DNA from: Pseudomonas viridiflava
GTDB taxonomy: Bacteria > Pseudomonadota > Gammaproteobacteria > Pseudomonadales > Pseudomonadaceae
DNA length: 64,000 bases
Direction of reading: 5' to 3'
Assembly (NCBI RefSeq): GCF_900582625.1
Contig: NZ_UTIQ01000001.1
Coordinates: forward strand, 124,001 to 188,000
The first letter of the stretch is position 1. Each line of letters opens with the position of its first letter. The notes beneath the pieces are model-generated. The model was given only the letters and a program-made list of their open reading frames with translations, was not told the DNA's origin and ran no database searches. Positions 49,701-57,954 of the stretch are shown in pieces. The translations under genes were made by a program, and so were the position numbers.

Positions 49701-50182
49701 ATGGCAATGGTGGCCAGCCGCGCCAGACTTTCCAAACGCTGGATCGTGGCGTTGTCCGGGGTGTGAACCTCGGACCAGTACGCACCGAGCGCCGCGACCG
49801 CCGCCGGCCTACCGATCGGCACCATCACCAGACTGCGAACGAAGGTGGGCGCGTAGGCTTCTTGGGGGATGCGAGCGTCCAGCCGGATGTCGGGGATGAT
49901 CACCGTCTCACCGTGACGCATCGCCCACCCTGAAATGCAGTGGTCAGCGGGAAAGCTCTGGCCTTGCCACAGCTCAGACATGGCATCTTCGGCCACATAG
50001 GAACAGTAGCCATCGTCGGCGATAACCACGGTAATGCCTTGCGCGCCGACCGTGGCCCGCGCCGTGTCGCGCAGCACCTGCACCACCTCGTCTACCGTGC
50101 CGGCCATTACCAGCCGCTCACTGGCGTTCAGCACATGAGACAAGCGCTCATCGCTGTCTATATCTACCGGAACAGAAGGCAA
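46739..50182 (-). CDS. Hybrid sensor histidine kinase with multiple GAF and PAS domains
   Basis: 1147 residues. The start is TTG at 50182, supported by GGGAG six bases upstream. Order: GAF (about 1-165), GAF-like (170-320), PAS (325-450), GAF (455-620), PAS/PAC (630-770), then the H-box in MGQLTGGVAHDFNNLLTPIV. ATPase boxes follow (ALLNLSVNARDAMP; VADTGVGMD; GTGLGLSMVHG), and a C-terminal receiver domain with the phospho-acceptor Asp in DLLVTDHLMPG. No membrane helix is seen, so it senses a cytoplasmic signal, possibly light or small molecules. No separate output regulator lies next to it. Confidence 0.88.
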   Translation of the reverse strand: MPSVPVDIDSDERLSHVLNASERLVMAGTVDEVVQVLRDTARATVGAQGITVVIADDGYCSYVAEDAMSELWQGQSFPADHCISGWAMRHGETVIIPDIRLDARIPQEAYAPTFVRSLVMVPIGRPAAVAALGAYWSEVHTPDNATIQRLESLARLATIAIENARLTQARNRAAEQRAAQNRILEVAVEEHALNVALDAMVREVEVLSPSGFVGAIVLFDEEGAHVQHCAAPSLPPACADPAAMLMRRDADAEHAPLQSGFQALAGEQGLHLCWSTTICSAQGGVLGTFVLLHPEPRKPLPADTEIVDFVVQTIGLVVHRARAEAAIRISEARYRQIVEGAEDFAIITFDAQGTVTSWNIGAQRIVGYEGQEVLGRAGDLFYTDTDRAAGVFYGELELAQHQGRAVNERWHVRKNGTRFWGSGLMMPLAMDHGGFVKIFRDRTVEHEADAALQESAARLRFLDELDNQLFNIRQAEDAMLAATSLLGRRLNVSRCAYADVDIDQDRFWIRSDYTAPGIDSSVGAYSLDLFGSRAAADMRTGRTLVVHDVSAELAAEDGRETFQAIGIDAIICCPLVKDGRLTAMMAVHHNQPRDWTPAEISLIREVVERCWAHVERVGAEMRLRESEERLRLAVDHAEVGFWDVDNVQNALIWPARTKAIFGISPDVPVTIDDFYNGLHPEDRQATIEAFAAAADPELRALYDVDYRTVGREDGVIRWVAAKGRGVFDAAGRCLRVTGTAVDITARKAAEEQLRELNANLESRIARAVAEREEVQAALRQSQKMEAMGQLTGGVAHDFNNLLTPIVGTLDLLQRRGVGGEREQRLISGAMQSADRAKTLVHRLLAFARRQPLQAVPVDVVKLVSGMGELVASTSGPQIKVVVDAADNLPAAMADPNQLEMALLNLSVNARDAMPEGGILRISARMEWVGPGHSCGLEPGDYLCLSVADTGVGMDAATLARAIEPFFSTKGIGKGTGLGLSMVHGLASQLDGALTIQSSPGSGTTVELWLPRSMAAPATVAPVYLAPEPLSTRGVALLVDDEELVRTSTAYMLTELGYCVIEAASGEEALRLLDTGQQFDLLVTDHLMPGISGTDLARRVSNSRPGTAILLVSGYAELDQLDPSLARLAKPFRKAELEIALSALASEA

Positions 50183-50325
50183 ACCGATCTCCCAAGGAAC
50201 GCCATAGAATTCTTTTCCACAGACTGCAAACGTCCGCAGAACAGGCCCCTCCCCTGCCAGGCAGGACCGGGAATCAGTTTCGCAGAAAAGCGTTCAGGGC
50301 GTCATTCACACGTTGAACATCGCGG

Positions 50326-51042
50326 CTAAATCGGTCCAGCCACGGTTACCACCGGGTCGTTTATGCGCTGTATCAACTCGGCCCCCTCGTTACGCGGATT
50401 GCCGACCGCCTTGGGTACGGGATACCAGGTGAAGGCCTCTGCACCCAGCCCGTGTTCGGCGGCGATGATCAGTGCTCGAACCGGATCGGTTTCGGCGTTG
50501 AGCCATTCAGCAGCGAGGGCTGGCGGCAGCACCACGGGGCGGCGGTCGTGGATGTCGAGCAGCCCTGCGTCGGCGGCGCCGGTAACGATGGTGAAACCGT
50601 CGTCTTCGCCCTGCTCCAGGCCTTGCGTCACGTGGCACAGCGAGGCAAAGAACAGCGGTGAAGCGTCCCGGGCCTTGATGAAGTACGGCTGCTTGAGCTT
50701 GGGGTCGTCCGGGTGTGTGACCCATTCATACCAGCCGTCAGCCAGCGCCAATGCGCGCTGCTTCCAGACGCCACGGAAGAATTTACCGGTGGCCAATGTT
50801 TCGACCCGGGCATTGATCGCCCGCGGCATTTTCCCCTTCGCCCAGTGCGGCGCGTAGCCCCAACGAACATTCTCCAGCGCCAGGCCATCACCGGTGTTGT
50901 AGATGATCGGCGCACGCTGCGTGGGCGCGATGTTGTAACGCGCACCGGCTGCGGGGTCAGTGCGATCGTCGATGGGCTGCATGATGGCCAGCACGTCGCG
51001 CCAGCGGTTGAGGTCTTGCTCTTTTGCGTATCGGCCGCACAT
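50326..51042 (-). CDS. HMCES/YedK-type abasic-site processing protein
   Basis: From the ATG at 51042 the protein begins MCGRYAKEQ, so Cys2 becomes the N-terminal nucleophile; 238 residues. Other conserved parts are ARYNIAPTQRAPII (active-site Asn), NARVETLATGKFFR, ADGWYEW (catalytic Glu) and LLDIHDRRPVVLPP (His; most relatives have HDRMP). The family crosslinks to abasic sites in single-stranded DNA and protects them. Upstream in-frame codons would put residues before Cys2 and abolish this, so they are rejected. Its neighbours are two sensor kinases with no evident functional link. Confidence 0.9.
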   Translation of the reverse strand: MCGRYAKEQDLNRWRDVLAIMQPIDDRTDPAAGARYNIAPTQRAPIIYNTGDGLALENVRWGYAPHWAKGKMPRAINARVETLATGKFFRGVWKQRALALADGWYEWVTHPDDPKLKQPYFIKARDASPLFFASLCHVTQGLEQGEDDGFTIVTGAADAGLLDIHDRRPVVLPPALAAEWLNAETDPVRALIIAAEHGLGAEAFTWYPVPKAVGNPRNEGAELIQRINDPVVTVAGPI

Positions 51043-51156
51043 GTCAGTGGTCCTGCTGGTTGCCATAAAGGTCAGACCGGCCAGCCCGCCAAGGGTGCGT
51101 AAAAGCGACAGGAGCGACCGTCGCATTAGTGTAGAAAACGGAGTTCCGCGAACCCT

Positions 51157-52350
51157 TTAGGCCCAGCGAACTTGCGCCGGGAACCGCGCCACAAAGCACG
51201 TGCCTTCCTCGGCCGTCGACACCACGCTCAAGCTGCCGTTATGCCCGCTCGCAATTTCCGAGGCGATGTACAAGCCCAATCCCAAGCCTTCGCCGCGGGC
51301 GCCGCCTTCGGAGCGGGTGAAGGGTTTGAACAGCAGCGGCATCAGTTCGGGCGGAATCGGTGTGCCCTGGTTGGTGACCGAGAGGACGATTTCCGGGCCC
51401 TCGGGGTAGGCGTTGATGGTGATCGGCTCTGTGATGGAACCGTGCGTGACGGCGTTGCCGACCAGGTTCGACAGCAGCTGGCTCAGGCGCAGCGGGTCGC
51501 AATATACGCCGGCCGGCAGGGTCATGTGGCGAACGAGGGTGGCGCCGGGGTACGAGGCGCAAATTTCGTCGAGCGTGAGTTGCAGGGTGTGCTGAAGATC
51601 ATCCACGACGGTCCGGTGCACCGGTATGCCATCGCCCAGCCGGCCTCGGGCGAAGTCCAACACGTTTTCAATCAGATGGCCCATGCGCACCGAGCTGTTG
51701 CGAATGGCGGCGATCAGTCGCGATGAGCGCGCGTCGGTGGGTTTGCTGTCCATCAAGTCGGCGCTCATGCGAATGGCGCTTAACGGCGTGCGCAAGTCAT
51801 GGCCAAGCACGGCGATAAATTGCTCGCGCAGGCGGCTGGTGTTGTTCGCTTCGGCCAGGTCGGCCCGCGAAGCGCTGAGTTGGCCTTGGGTGTCGAGGTT
51901 CATGGCGATGAGCTGGGCGAACAAGGTCAGCGTCTGCACGATGGTCGGGTCGTCGAGGTTGGCGGGCACCGAATCAATCGCGCACAAGGTGCCGAAGAAC
52001 TCGCCATTGGCGGTGATGATGGGAATCGAGATGTAACTTTCCAGGCCGTACAGCAGCGGCGTGTGGTGGGTGGCGTATTCGGGGTGGACGCTGGCGTGAC
52101 CAAACACCACCGGGTTGCGGTGGCCGCGAATCTCGTGGCAAATCGTCGAGTCCAGCACCAGCTCGCCGCCAGGCTGCAGGCCGAACTCAATCGAGTCGTC
52201 GACGGCGCAGGCCACCCAGTACTTCTCCGTCACCCGCGCCACAGCGGCGAAGCGCATGCCGGTGAGGTTTTTGACCATTTTGAGAATCAGCGGCACCGCT
52301 TCGATATGGGCGATGGCCTCGACGGAGGCGGCGTATTCGGGGTTGATCAC
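51157..52350 (-). CDS. GAF-domain sensor histidine kinase
   Basis: 397 residues, GTG start with GAGG eight bases upstream. A GAF domain (about 20-165, with YISIPIITANGEFFGTLCAI) is followed by the H-box in FIAVLGHDLRTPLSAIRMSA and by the ATPase boxes (LLSNLVGNAVTHGS, GEGLGLGLYIASEI). It has no membrane helix, so the signal is cytoplasmic. A cognate response regulator is not seen nearby, so it may act on a distant regulator. Confidence 0.88.
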   Translation of the reverse strand: MINPEYAASVEAIAHIEAVPLILKMVKNLTGMRFAAVARVTEKYWVACAVDDSIEFGLQPGGELVLDSTICHEIRGHRNPVVFGHASVHPEYATHHTPLLYGLESYISIPIITANGEFFGTLCAIDSVPANLDDPTIVQTLTLFAQLIAMNLDTQGQLSASRADLAEANNTSRLREQFIAVLGHDLRTPLSAIRMSADLMDSKPTDARSSRLIAAIRNSSVRMGHLIENVLDFARGRLGDGIPVHRTVVDDLQHTLQLTLDEICASYPGATLVRHMTLPAGVYCDPLRLSQLLSNLVGNAVTHGSITEPITINAYPEGPEIVLSVTNQGTPIPPELMPLLFKPFTRSEGGARGEGLGLGLYIASEIASGHNGSLSVVSTAEEGTCFVARFPAQVRWA

Positions 52351-52413
52351 TGGCTGAGCCTCGGGATGCGAGGCGCGAGATTATCACGCCGACCGAAGCG
52401 CTCGAAGCACCGT

Positions 52414-53382
52414 TCAGCCGTACCGCCGACGGTAATCGGCGGGTGTCACGCCCACGTGTTTAACGAACGCACGGCGCAAGGTATCTACATTGGCAAAGCC
52501 GCATTTTGCCGCCACCTGCTTTGGCGCATCGCCAGCAGTTTCAAGCAGGGCGCGGGCTGCAGCTATGCGCGTGGCTTCCACCCAGGCGGCCGGCGTAACG
52601 CCAACTTCGGCGTGAAACAACCGGGCAAAATGGCGCGCACTCAGCCCGGCATGGGCCGCCAGGCTTTCGACCGAGTGCGCCAGTTGCGGATGAGCGGCGA
52701 CCCAGCGCTGCACTTCCTGCAACGCCGAGCGCCCGGATGGCCCCGCCTCGCCTCGGCGGCTGAACTGCAACTGGCCGCCCGGCCGCTTGAAAAACATCAC
52801 CAATTGCGCGGCCACGCCCATGGCCACGTCACGCCCCAGGTCTTCCTCCACCAGGCTCAAGGCCAGGTCCAGGCCCGCTGTCACGCCGGCTGAAGTGCGC
52901 AACTTGCCGTGACGCACATGCAAGGCATCCGCCTCAACGGTCACGCGCGGGTACTGGGCGCGCATAACGTCGACAGACGCCCAGTGCGTGGTAATGCGCC
53001 GGCCATCGAGCAAGCCGGCGGCGGCCAGCGCAAACGCCCCCGTGCACACCGAACCGAACCGCCGTGCCTGGCGCGCGCTGTGCCGAATCCAGTCGAGCAG
53101 TTCGGGCTTGTAATGCAGGGTGGCCGCATGGGGTGCGCCGGCCACGATAAAGGTATCGATGGCGTCCAGCGGTTCGCCGACGACGGCGTCGGGCAGCAGC
53201 CGCGCGCCGGATGAACTGCTGATCGGCCCCGCTTCGCACGCCACCACGCAAAGCGCGTAAACCTCGCGCCCGGCTTCCAGGTTGGCCTGGGCGAACACAT
53301 CCAGCGGGCCGGAAACGTCGAGCAACTGCATACCCGGCAAGGCAAGAATGGCGATGGTTTTAGTGTTTTTCGATGCAGGCAT
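52414..53382 (-). CDS. GlxA-type AraC-family regulator with DJ-1/PfpI domain
   Basis: 322 residues from the ATG at 53382 (MPASKNTKTIAILALPGMQL). The first 170 residues are a DJ-1/PfpI fold (LLDVSGPLDVFAQANLEAGR; nucleophile-like Cys in SVCTGAFALAAAGLL, then ITTHW). The C-terminal third has two AraC helix-turn-helix motifs (SVESLAAHAGLSARHFARLF; VAAKCGFANVDTLRRAFVKH, then VGVTPADYRRR). This is the GlxA family of ligand-sensing activators or repressors. It is divergent from the HD hydrolase gene and is its likely regulator. Confidence 0.9.
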   Translation of the reverse strand: MPASKNTKTIAILALPGMQLLDVSGPLDVFAQANLEAGREVYALCVVACEAGPISSSSGARLLPDAVVGEPLDAIDTFIVAGAPHAATLHYKPELLDWIRHSARQARRFGSVCTGAFALAAAGLLDGRRITTHWASVDVMRAQYPRVTVEADALHVRHGKLRTSAGVTAGLDLALSLVEEDLGRDVAMGVAAQLVMFFKRPGGQLQFSRRGEAGPSGRSALQEVQRWVAAHPQLAHSVESLAAHAGLSARHFARLFHAEVGVTPAAWVEATRIAAARALLETAGDAPKQVAAKCGFANVDTLRRAFVKHVGVTPADYRRRYG

Positions 53383-53497
53383 GGTGCACGTCTCGGTATC
53401 ACGCGAAATGGCAGTATATGACGTTACACGCCGTTTGATGCCATAGCCGCCGATCATGAAACTGACAACGCCCCCCTACTCTTCTCTGGAGCGTGTC

Positions 53498-54139
53498 ATG
53501 AACCCGAACATTGCCGGCATCACCATCCCCGACAGCCAACTGGCGCGGGAAATCACCGAATGCGTACGCGACACCGCCTCACCTTTGCTGTTTCACCATT
53601 CCAGCCGCGTGTTCTATTTCGCCGCGCTGGCCGGTCAGCGCATGGGCCTGAAATTCGACCCCGAGTTGCTCTACTGCGGGTGCATGTTTCACGACATGGG
53701 CCTGACCCATCAGCACAGCAGCGCCTGCGAGCGCTTCGAAGTGGACGGTGCCAACGCGGCGCGCGACTTTTTGCAGCAACGCGGCATCGCCCAACCCGAC
53801 ATCGACACGGTGTGGACATCCATCGCGCTGCACACCACGCCGGGCATTCCCCAACACATGCACCCAGTGGTTGCGCTGGTAACCGCTGGCGTGGAAATGG
53901 ATGTGCTGGGCCTGACCTACCCCAACTACAGTGTCGAAGAACGCGAGGCGATCACCCGCCTACACCCGCGCGGCGCGCAGTTTAAAGAGGACATCATTCA
54001 AGCGTTCTACGACGGCATTAAACACAAGCCCGACAGCACGTTCGGCAACGTCAAAGCCGACGTGCTGGCCGACAAAGACCCGCGCTTTACCGCCGGCAAC
54101 TTCTGCGAGGTAATCCGCACCTCGCAGTGGCCGAGTTGA
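53498..54139 (+). CDS. HD-domain hydrolase (cyanamide hydratase-like)
   Basis: 213 residues from the ATG at 53498, with GGAG eight bases upstream. The metal-binding HD pattern is HHSSRVFYFA then CMFHDMGLTH, and a later IALHTTPG. This arrangement resembles the cyanamide hydratase / Ddi2 group of HD proteins, which act on small nitrile-like or urea-like molecules. Other HD proteins are nucleotide phosphohydrolases. The GlxA-type regulator is divergent and probably controls it, which suggests it responds to a small xenobiotic or nitrogen compound. Confidence 0.82.
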   Translation: MNPNIAGITIPDSQLAREITECVRDTASPLLFHHSSRVFYFAALAGQRMGLKFDPELLYCGCMFHDMGLTHQHSSACERFEVDGANAARDFLQQRGIAQPDIDTVWTSIALHTTPGIPQHMHPVVALVTAGVEMDVLGLTYPNYSVEEREAITRLHPRGAQFKEDIIQAFYDGIKHKPDSTFGNVKADVLADKDPRFTAGNFCEVIRTSQWPS

Positions 54140-54160
54140 GGGTCGGCTGCATCGTCGGCA

Positions 54161-55435
54161 TCACGCAACCCAGCGTTTGAACAACACGCTGGCGTTCACG
54201 CCGCCAAAACCGAAGCCGTTCGACAGCGCGTACTCAATGGGCATTTCCCGCGCGCCGCCATGCACGATGTGCAGCCCGCCGACGGCGTCGTCCGGGTCGC
54301 TGAAATTGAGCGTGGCGGGCACCAACTGATCGCGGATGGCGAGGATGGTGAAGATCGCTTCAAGGCCACCGGCCGCACCCAACAAGTGCCCGGTGGCCGA
54401 CTTGGTCGACGTCACCGCCACGCCCGAATCCTCCCCGAACACCGCTTTGATGGCGGCCAACTCCCCTTTGTCGCCCACCTGCGTCGACGTGGCGTGGGCA
54501 TTCAAATGCTGAATCTGGCTTGGCGTAATGCCCGCTTGGGCGATGGCCTGCTGCATAGCCCGGCGCGCGCCGTTGCCGTCTTCCGGGCCGGCGGTCAGGT
54601 GATAGGCGTCGGCACTGGTGCCGTAACCCACCAACTCGGCAATCACCGTGGCGCCACGCGCCTGCGCATGTTCCAGCGACTCGATCACCAGCAAACCGGC
54701 GCCCTCGCCCATCACAAAACCATCTCGGGCTTTGTCGAAGGGGCGCGAGGCTTGGGTTGGCGTGTCGTTGTACGCGCTGGACATCGCCCGCGCCGCCGCA
54801 AAGCCGGCCAGGCTGACGCGGTCGATGGACGCCTCGGCGCCGCCGCAGATCGCGATGTCCGCTTCGCCGCTGCGGATTAGCCGCGCGGCATCGCCGATGG
54901 CCTGAACGCTGGCGGCGCAGGCCGTGACTGGCGCACCGATGGGGCCGCGCAACCCGTGCTGAATCGACACATGGCCGGCCGCCAGGTTGGCGAGAAATGA
55001 CGGAATCGTGAACGGCGACAAGCGCCGTGGGCCTCTGCTGTCTGTGGTGCGTACGGCATCGGCAATGGCGCCGAAGCCACCAACGCCGGTGGCAATGATG
55101 GTCGCAGTGCGCTCGCGCTGGGCGTCGGTGCTCGGCTGCCAGCCGGCTTGCGCCAACGCCTGCTGGGCGGCGGCCAGGGCGAACATGATGAAGCGGTCCA
55201 TCTTTTTCTGTTCTTTGGCGGGGATAAAGGCGTTGGGGTCGAAGCCGGCTTCTGGGTCTTCTTCGAGCGTGGGCACGGTGCCGGCGATTTTGCAGGTGAT
55301 GTCGTCGACCGTTTCGGCCGGCAAAGCACGAATGCCGGAGCGGCCGGCGAGCAGACGTTGCCAGACGGGTTCAATGCCAAGGCCCAGGGGCGAGACGAGG
55401 CCCATGCCGGTGATGACGATGCGGGTGTGGGGCAT
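54161..55435 (-). CDS. fabF: Beta-ketoacyl-ACP synthase II
   Basis: 424 residues. The catalytic triad of KAS I/II is present: Cys173 in VTACAASVQAIG, His314 in LNAHATSTQVGD and His350 in KSATGHLLGAAG. Other conserved segments are ITGMGLVSPLG at the start and SNGFGFGGVNASVLF at the end. It condenses malonyl-ACP with acyl-ACP in fatty acid synthesis. The gene is alone rather than in a fab cluster, so it is probably a second copy with an accessory or regulated role. It has an AGGAACC box upstream of the ATG. Confidence 0.92.
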   Translation of the reverse strand: MPHTRIVITGMGLVSPLGLGIEPVWQRLLAGRSGIRALPAETVDDITCKIAGTVPTLEEDPEAGFDPNAFIPAKEQKKMDRFIMFALAAAQQALAQAGWQPSTDAQRERTATIIATGVGGFGAIADAVRTTDSRGPRRLSPFTIPSFLANLAAGHVSIQHGLRGPIGAPVTACAASVQAIGDAARLIRSGEADIAICGGAEASIDRVSLAGFAAARAMSSAYNDTPTQASRPFDKARDGFVMGEGAGLLVIESLEHAQARGATVIAELVGYGTSADAYHLTAGPEDGNGARRAMQQAIAQAGITPSQIQHLNAHATSTQVGDKGELAAIKAVFGEDSGVAVTSTKSATGHLLGAAGGLEAIFTILAIRDQLVPATLNFSDPDDAVGGLHIVHGGAREMPIEYALSNGFGFGGVNASVLFKRWVA

Positions 55436-55565
55436 AACGGGGTTCCTTTGTTGGGTGTTTCGTCATCGGCCGATCAGTGATCGACCGTCATCCCCGCGTA
55501 GGCGGGATCCAGAATTTCGAGTCGTTCGGCTGAAGTGGCTTCTCGTATTTATTACCGATCAAGTG

Positions 55566-55645
55566 CATCGCGGCTAATCGGAATGCCGCCCAACCGCTCC
55601 CACAGGGACGATATAAATCCTGTGGGAGCGGCTTCAGCCGCGATG
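55566..55645. repeat. REP pair (REPIN-like), first copy
   Basis: GCATCGCGGCTAATCGG and GGAGCGGCTTCAGCCGCGAT are inverted arms facing each other around CCCACAGGGACGATATAAAT. This is the classical Pseudomonas REP layout. Confidence 0.85.
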
Positions 55646-55694
55646 CTTTTGGGTCACGTAGTGCTAAGTCCCCGGCGCATTCCATCCACCCCCT

Positions 55695-55913
55695 CCGTCA
55701 TCCTCGCGCAGGCGGCGGTCCGACGATTCGGGATCCAGAATCTCCAGCCGTACACCGATGTGAAGCGCGCAGGTTTCATTACCGCGTTTGCCGAACCTTG
55801 GCTTTTGCGCCTAACGCGCATTTCAACCAAATCCCCCGTCATCCTCGCGCACGCGGGGATCCAGAATCTCCAGCCGTACACCGATATGAAGCGCGCAGGT
55901 ATTCATTACCGCG
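55695..55913. repeat. Two near-tandem copies of a GTCATCCTCGCGCA repeat
   Basis: Unit 1 (55695-55786) and unit 2 (55836-55913) share GTCATCCTCGCGCA, GGGATCCAGAATCTCCAGCC, GTACACCGAT and GAAGCGCGCAGGT. Unit 1 has about 13 extra bases inside. The same core occurs once more at 55488. Confidence 0.75.
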
Positions 55914-56223
55914 TGCGCTGAACGTTTTGTTTCGCGCCTTACGCGCGACTCACTTTTTCCAGTCGCCGGTATGCCGGACCATGAAAAAGTAAGCAAAAAC
56001 GCTCGCCCCTACCTTGGGTCTCCGCTGCGCTCCGACTTCCCTCATTCCATCGCCGCTCCGGGGGCCGGACTAGGCGTCCCCGCGATAAAGGCCATCCTTG
56101 GCCCGACACGCCTTTCGCGGCTCCCGGCCGCTCAACCCCCTACACGTCGACTCCATGCGGCCTGCGATGAATGGGGCGGGTAGATCACTAGCGGTAAATC
56201 AAAAGCCAGATCAGGGTCACAAG

Positions 56224-56290
56224 CATCGCGGCTGAAGCCGCTCCTACAGAGACGATATAGATACTGTGGGAGCGGCTTTAGCCGCGATGC
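56224..56290. repeat. REP pair (REPIN-like), second copy
   Basis: CATCGCGGCTGAAGCCGCTC faces GAGCGGCTTTAGCCGCGATG. Its right end (56278-56290) overlaps the coding end of the outer membrane lipoprotein gene. Confidence 0.88.
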
Positions 56291-57762
56291 TTTTGATCAC
56301 TAACAGCCACTTCCCCCGGCGCATTCCATCCACCCCCCAAAGCCTTGAAGCAGTCCACCGCCGCACTGGCTGCCGCCGCTTGCGCCAGCAATTGCTGTTC
56401 CTGGGCTTGTTGCAGGCGGTCGTCGGCGTCGAGGGCTTCGAGGAAGCTGACGCTGCCTTGTTGGTAGGCGGTATACGCGGCGCTGCGGGCGTCGGTCAGG
56501 GCGCGTACGCCGCCTTCGAGCAGCGCGGTTTGTTGTTCGCTTTGCACCAGTTGGGTCATGGCGGTTTCGACGTCGGCGGTGGCTTGCAGCAGGGTCTGTT
56601 GGTAGGCGGCCAGTGCTTCAGCGTCGCGGCCTTTGGCGTAGTCGACTTCCGCGCGTACGCGGCCAAAGTCGAACAGGCGCCAGCGCAAGCCGAGCACGCC
56701 CTGGGCCAGGTTGGCGTCGCTGGAGAGCAGGTTGCCGCTGACGGTGGTGGCCGAGCCAAGCAACGCGCCCAAGGAGAACGAGGGGTAGTAGTCGGCAATG
56801 GCGGCGCCAATGCGGGCGTTGGAGGCGGCCAAGGTGCGTTCGGCGGCGATCACGTCGGGGCGGCGGCGCAGCATGTGCGTTTGCCCGCCAGCGGTGTCGA
56901 TGCCCGGCGCGGTTGGAATAGCGGCAGCCACGGCTAGCGTGCTGTGCAAACTGCCGGGCGCGACGCCGCTCAATACTTCCAGCGAGTTGAGGGTGCTTTC
57001 AATGGCGCTGCGCAGCGGCGGCACTTGCGCCGATACCGTGGCCAGCACGCCTTCAGCCTGTTTGAGTTGCAGGTTGGCGATTACGCCTTTGGCGTATTGC
57101 AGTTGCATGAGTTTGACCAGCTCGCTTTGCGTGCGAACGCGGCTTTCAACCACGGCTTGCCGCGCTTGCAGGGCGCGCAGTTGGATGTAGCCGCGCGCGG
57201 CCGACGAGGCGACCATCAAACGCACCGCCGCCGCTTGCGCCACGCTGGCTTGCTGCTCGGCATCGGCCGCTTCCAGTTGCCGGCGCAGGCCGCCAAACAC
57301 GTCAACTTCCCAGCTGGCGCCAATGCCCACTTGGTACAGGCTGGCGTTGCGGTCATAGCCGGGCGCCGAGCTGGCGAGCCGGCCCATGGGGTCTTCGAGG
57401 GATTGATGGGCGCGGCTGGCTTGTGCGTTGAGGTCACCGGAGGGCAACAGGGCGGAACGGGCCGACAGGTTTAGCGCGCTGGCCTGCGAGACGCGAGCCA
57501 CGGCTTGCGCGAGGTCGAGGTTTTGCGCGAGCACCTGATTGACCAAGGTCACCAGCCCGTCGTCGGCGAAGCCAGTCCACCACTGCGTCATATCCGCCGC
57601 CTGGCCGGCCGCGGAGCGTTGGTCGAGCAGGGCCTGGTTGCGAAACGGCGCCGGCGCCGGCGCTGACGGCGCCTGGTAATCGGGCCCCACGGCACAACCG
57701 GCTAGCAAAAAAACGGGCAACAGACGCGCCATCCAGAGGGGGCGCAAGGCAAAGGGCGGCAT
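56278..57762 (-). CDS. RND efflux outer membrane lipoprotein (NodT/OprM type)
   Basis: 494 residues from the ATG at 57762, with an AGGAA box upstream. The signal ends in a lipobox (FLLAGC) and then VGPDYQAP, typical of the NodT family. Two TolC-type repeats follow (TLVNQVLAQNLDLAQAVARV; LRRRPDVIAAERTLAASNAR), which build the outer membrane barrel and periplasmic tunnel. The final residues (DQKHRG) and the stop codon are encoded by a REP element. It is divergent from the adaptor and pump genes and completes that tripartite system. Confidence 0.88.
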   Translation of the reverse strand: MPPFALRPLWMARLLPVFLLAGCAVGPDYQAPSAPAPAPFRNQALLDQRSAAGQAADMTQWWTGFADDGLVTLVNQVLAQNLDLAQAVARVSQASALNLSARSALLPSGDLNAQASRAHQSLEDPMGRLASSAPGYDRNASLYQVGIGASWEVDVFGGLRRQLEAADAEQQASVAQAAAVRLMVASSAARGYIQLRALQARQAVVESRVRTQSELVKLMQLQYAKGVIANLQLKQAEGVLATVSAQVPPLRSAIESTLNSLEVLSGVAPGSLHSTLAVAAAIPTAPGIDTAGGQTHMLRRRPDVIAAERTLAASNARIGAAIADYYPSFSLGALLGSATTVSGNLLSSDANLAQGVLGLRWRLFDFGRVRAEVDYAKGRDAEALAAYQQTLLQATADVETAMTQLVQSEQQTALLEGGVRALTDARSAAYTAYQQGSVSFLEALDADDRLQQAQEQQLLAQAAAASAAVDCFKALGGGWNAPGEVAVSDQKHRG

Positions 57763-57798
57763 GGTGATTCCTGTGGTCACGTTCGGCTTTTTGTTTAC

Positions 57799-57913
57799 TA
57801 ACCTGCAAAACAGTAACCTGCAAAAATGGTTATGCCAATGCATACCCCATCAAAATAGCTGATCTTCGACATCAACGAAAAGCAATCGAGTTACGCATTT
57901 ACAATACCGTAAA
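57799..57913. promoter_or_regulatory. Candidate regulator sites between the divergent efflux genes
   Basis: Two identical 12-base direct repeats (TAACCTGCAAAA at 57799 and 57814, period 15) and a palindrome TTTACAATACCGTAAA (57898-57913) lie in the 192-base gap. Either could be bound by the TetR regulator encoded at 62.2 kb. I saw no clear hexamer pair. Confidence 0.35.
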
Positions 57914-57954
57914 CAACCACGAATAATGCGAGCCTGAATTTTCCGGAGCTCGTC

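Larger units (their letters stand above)
55436..56277. other. Repeat-rich intergenic region
   Basis: 840 bases with no supported gene but many repeats: a GTCATCCCCGCG ... GCGGGATCC hairpin (about 55488-55510), two REP pairs, a near-tandem pair (55695-55913), and a segment (55920-56183) that from memory looks like a common Pseudomonas non-coding repeat (CGCCCCTACCTTGGGTCTCC). The fabF promoter must lie near its right edge. Confidence 0.6.
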
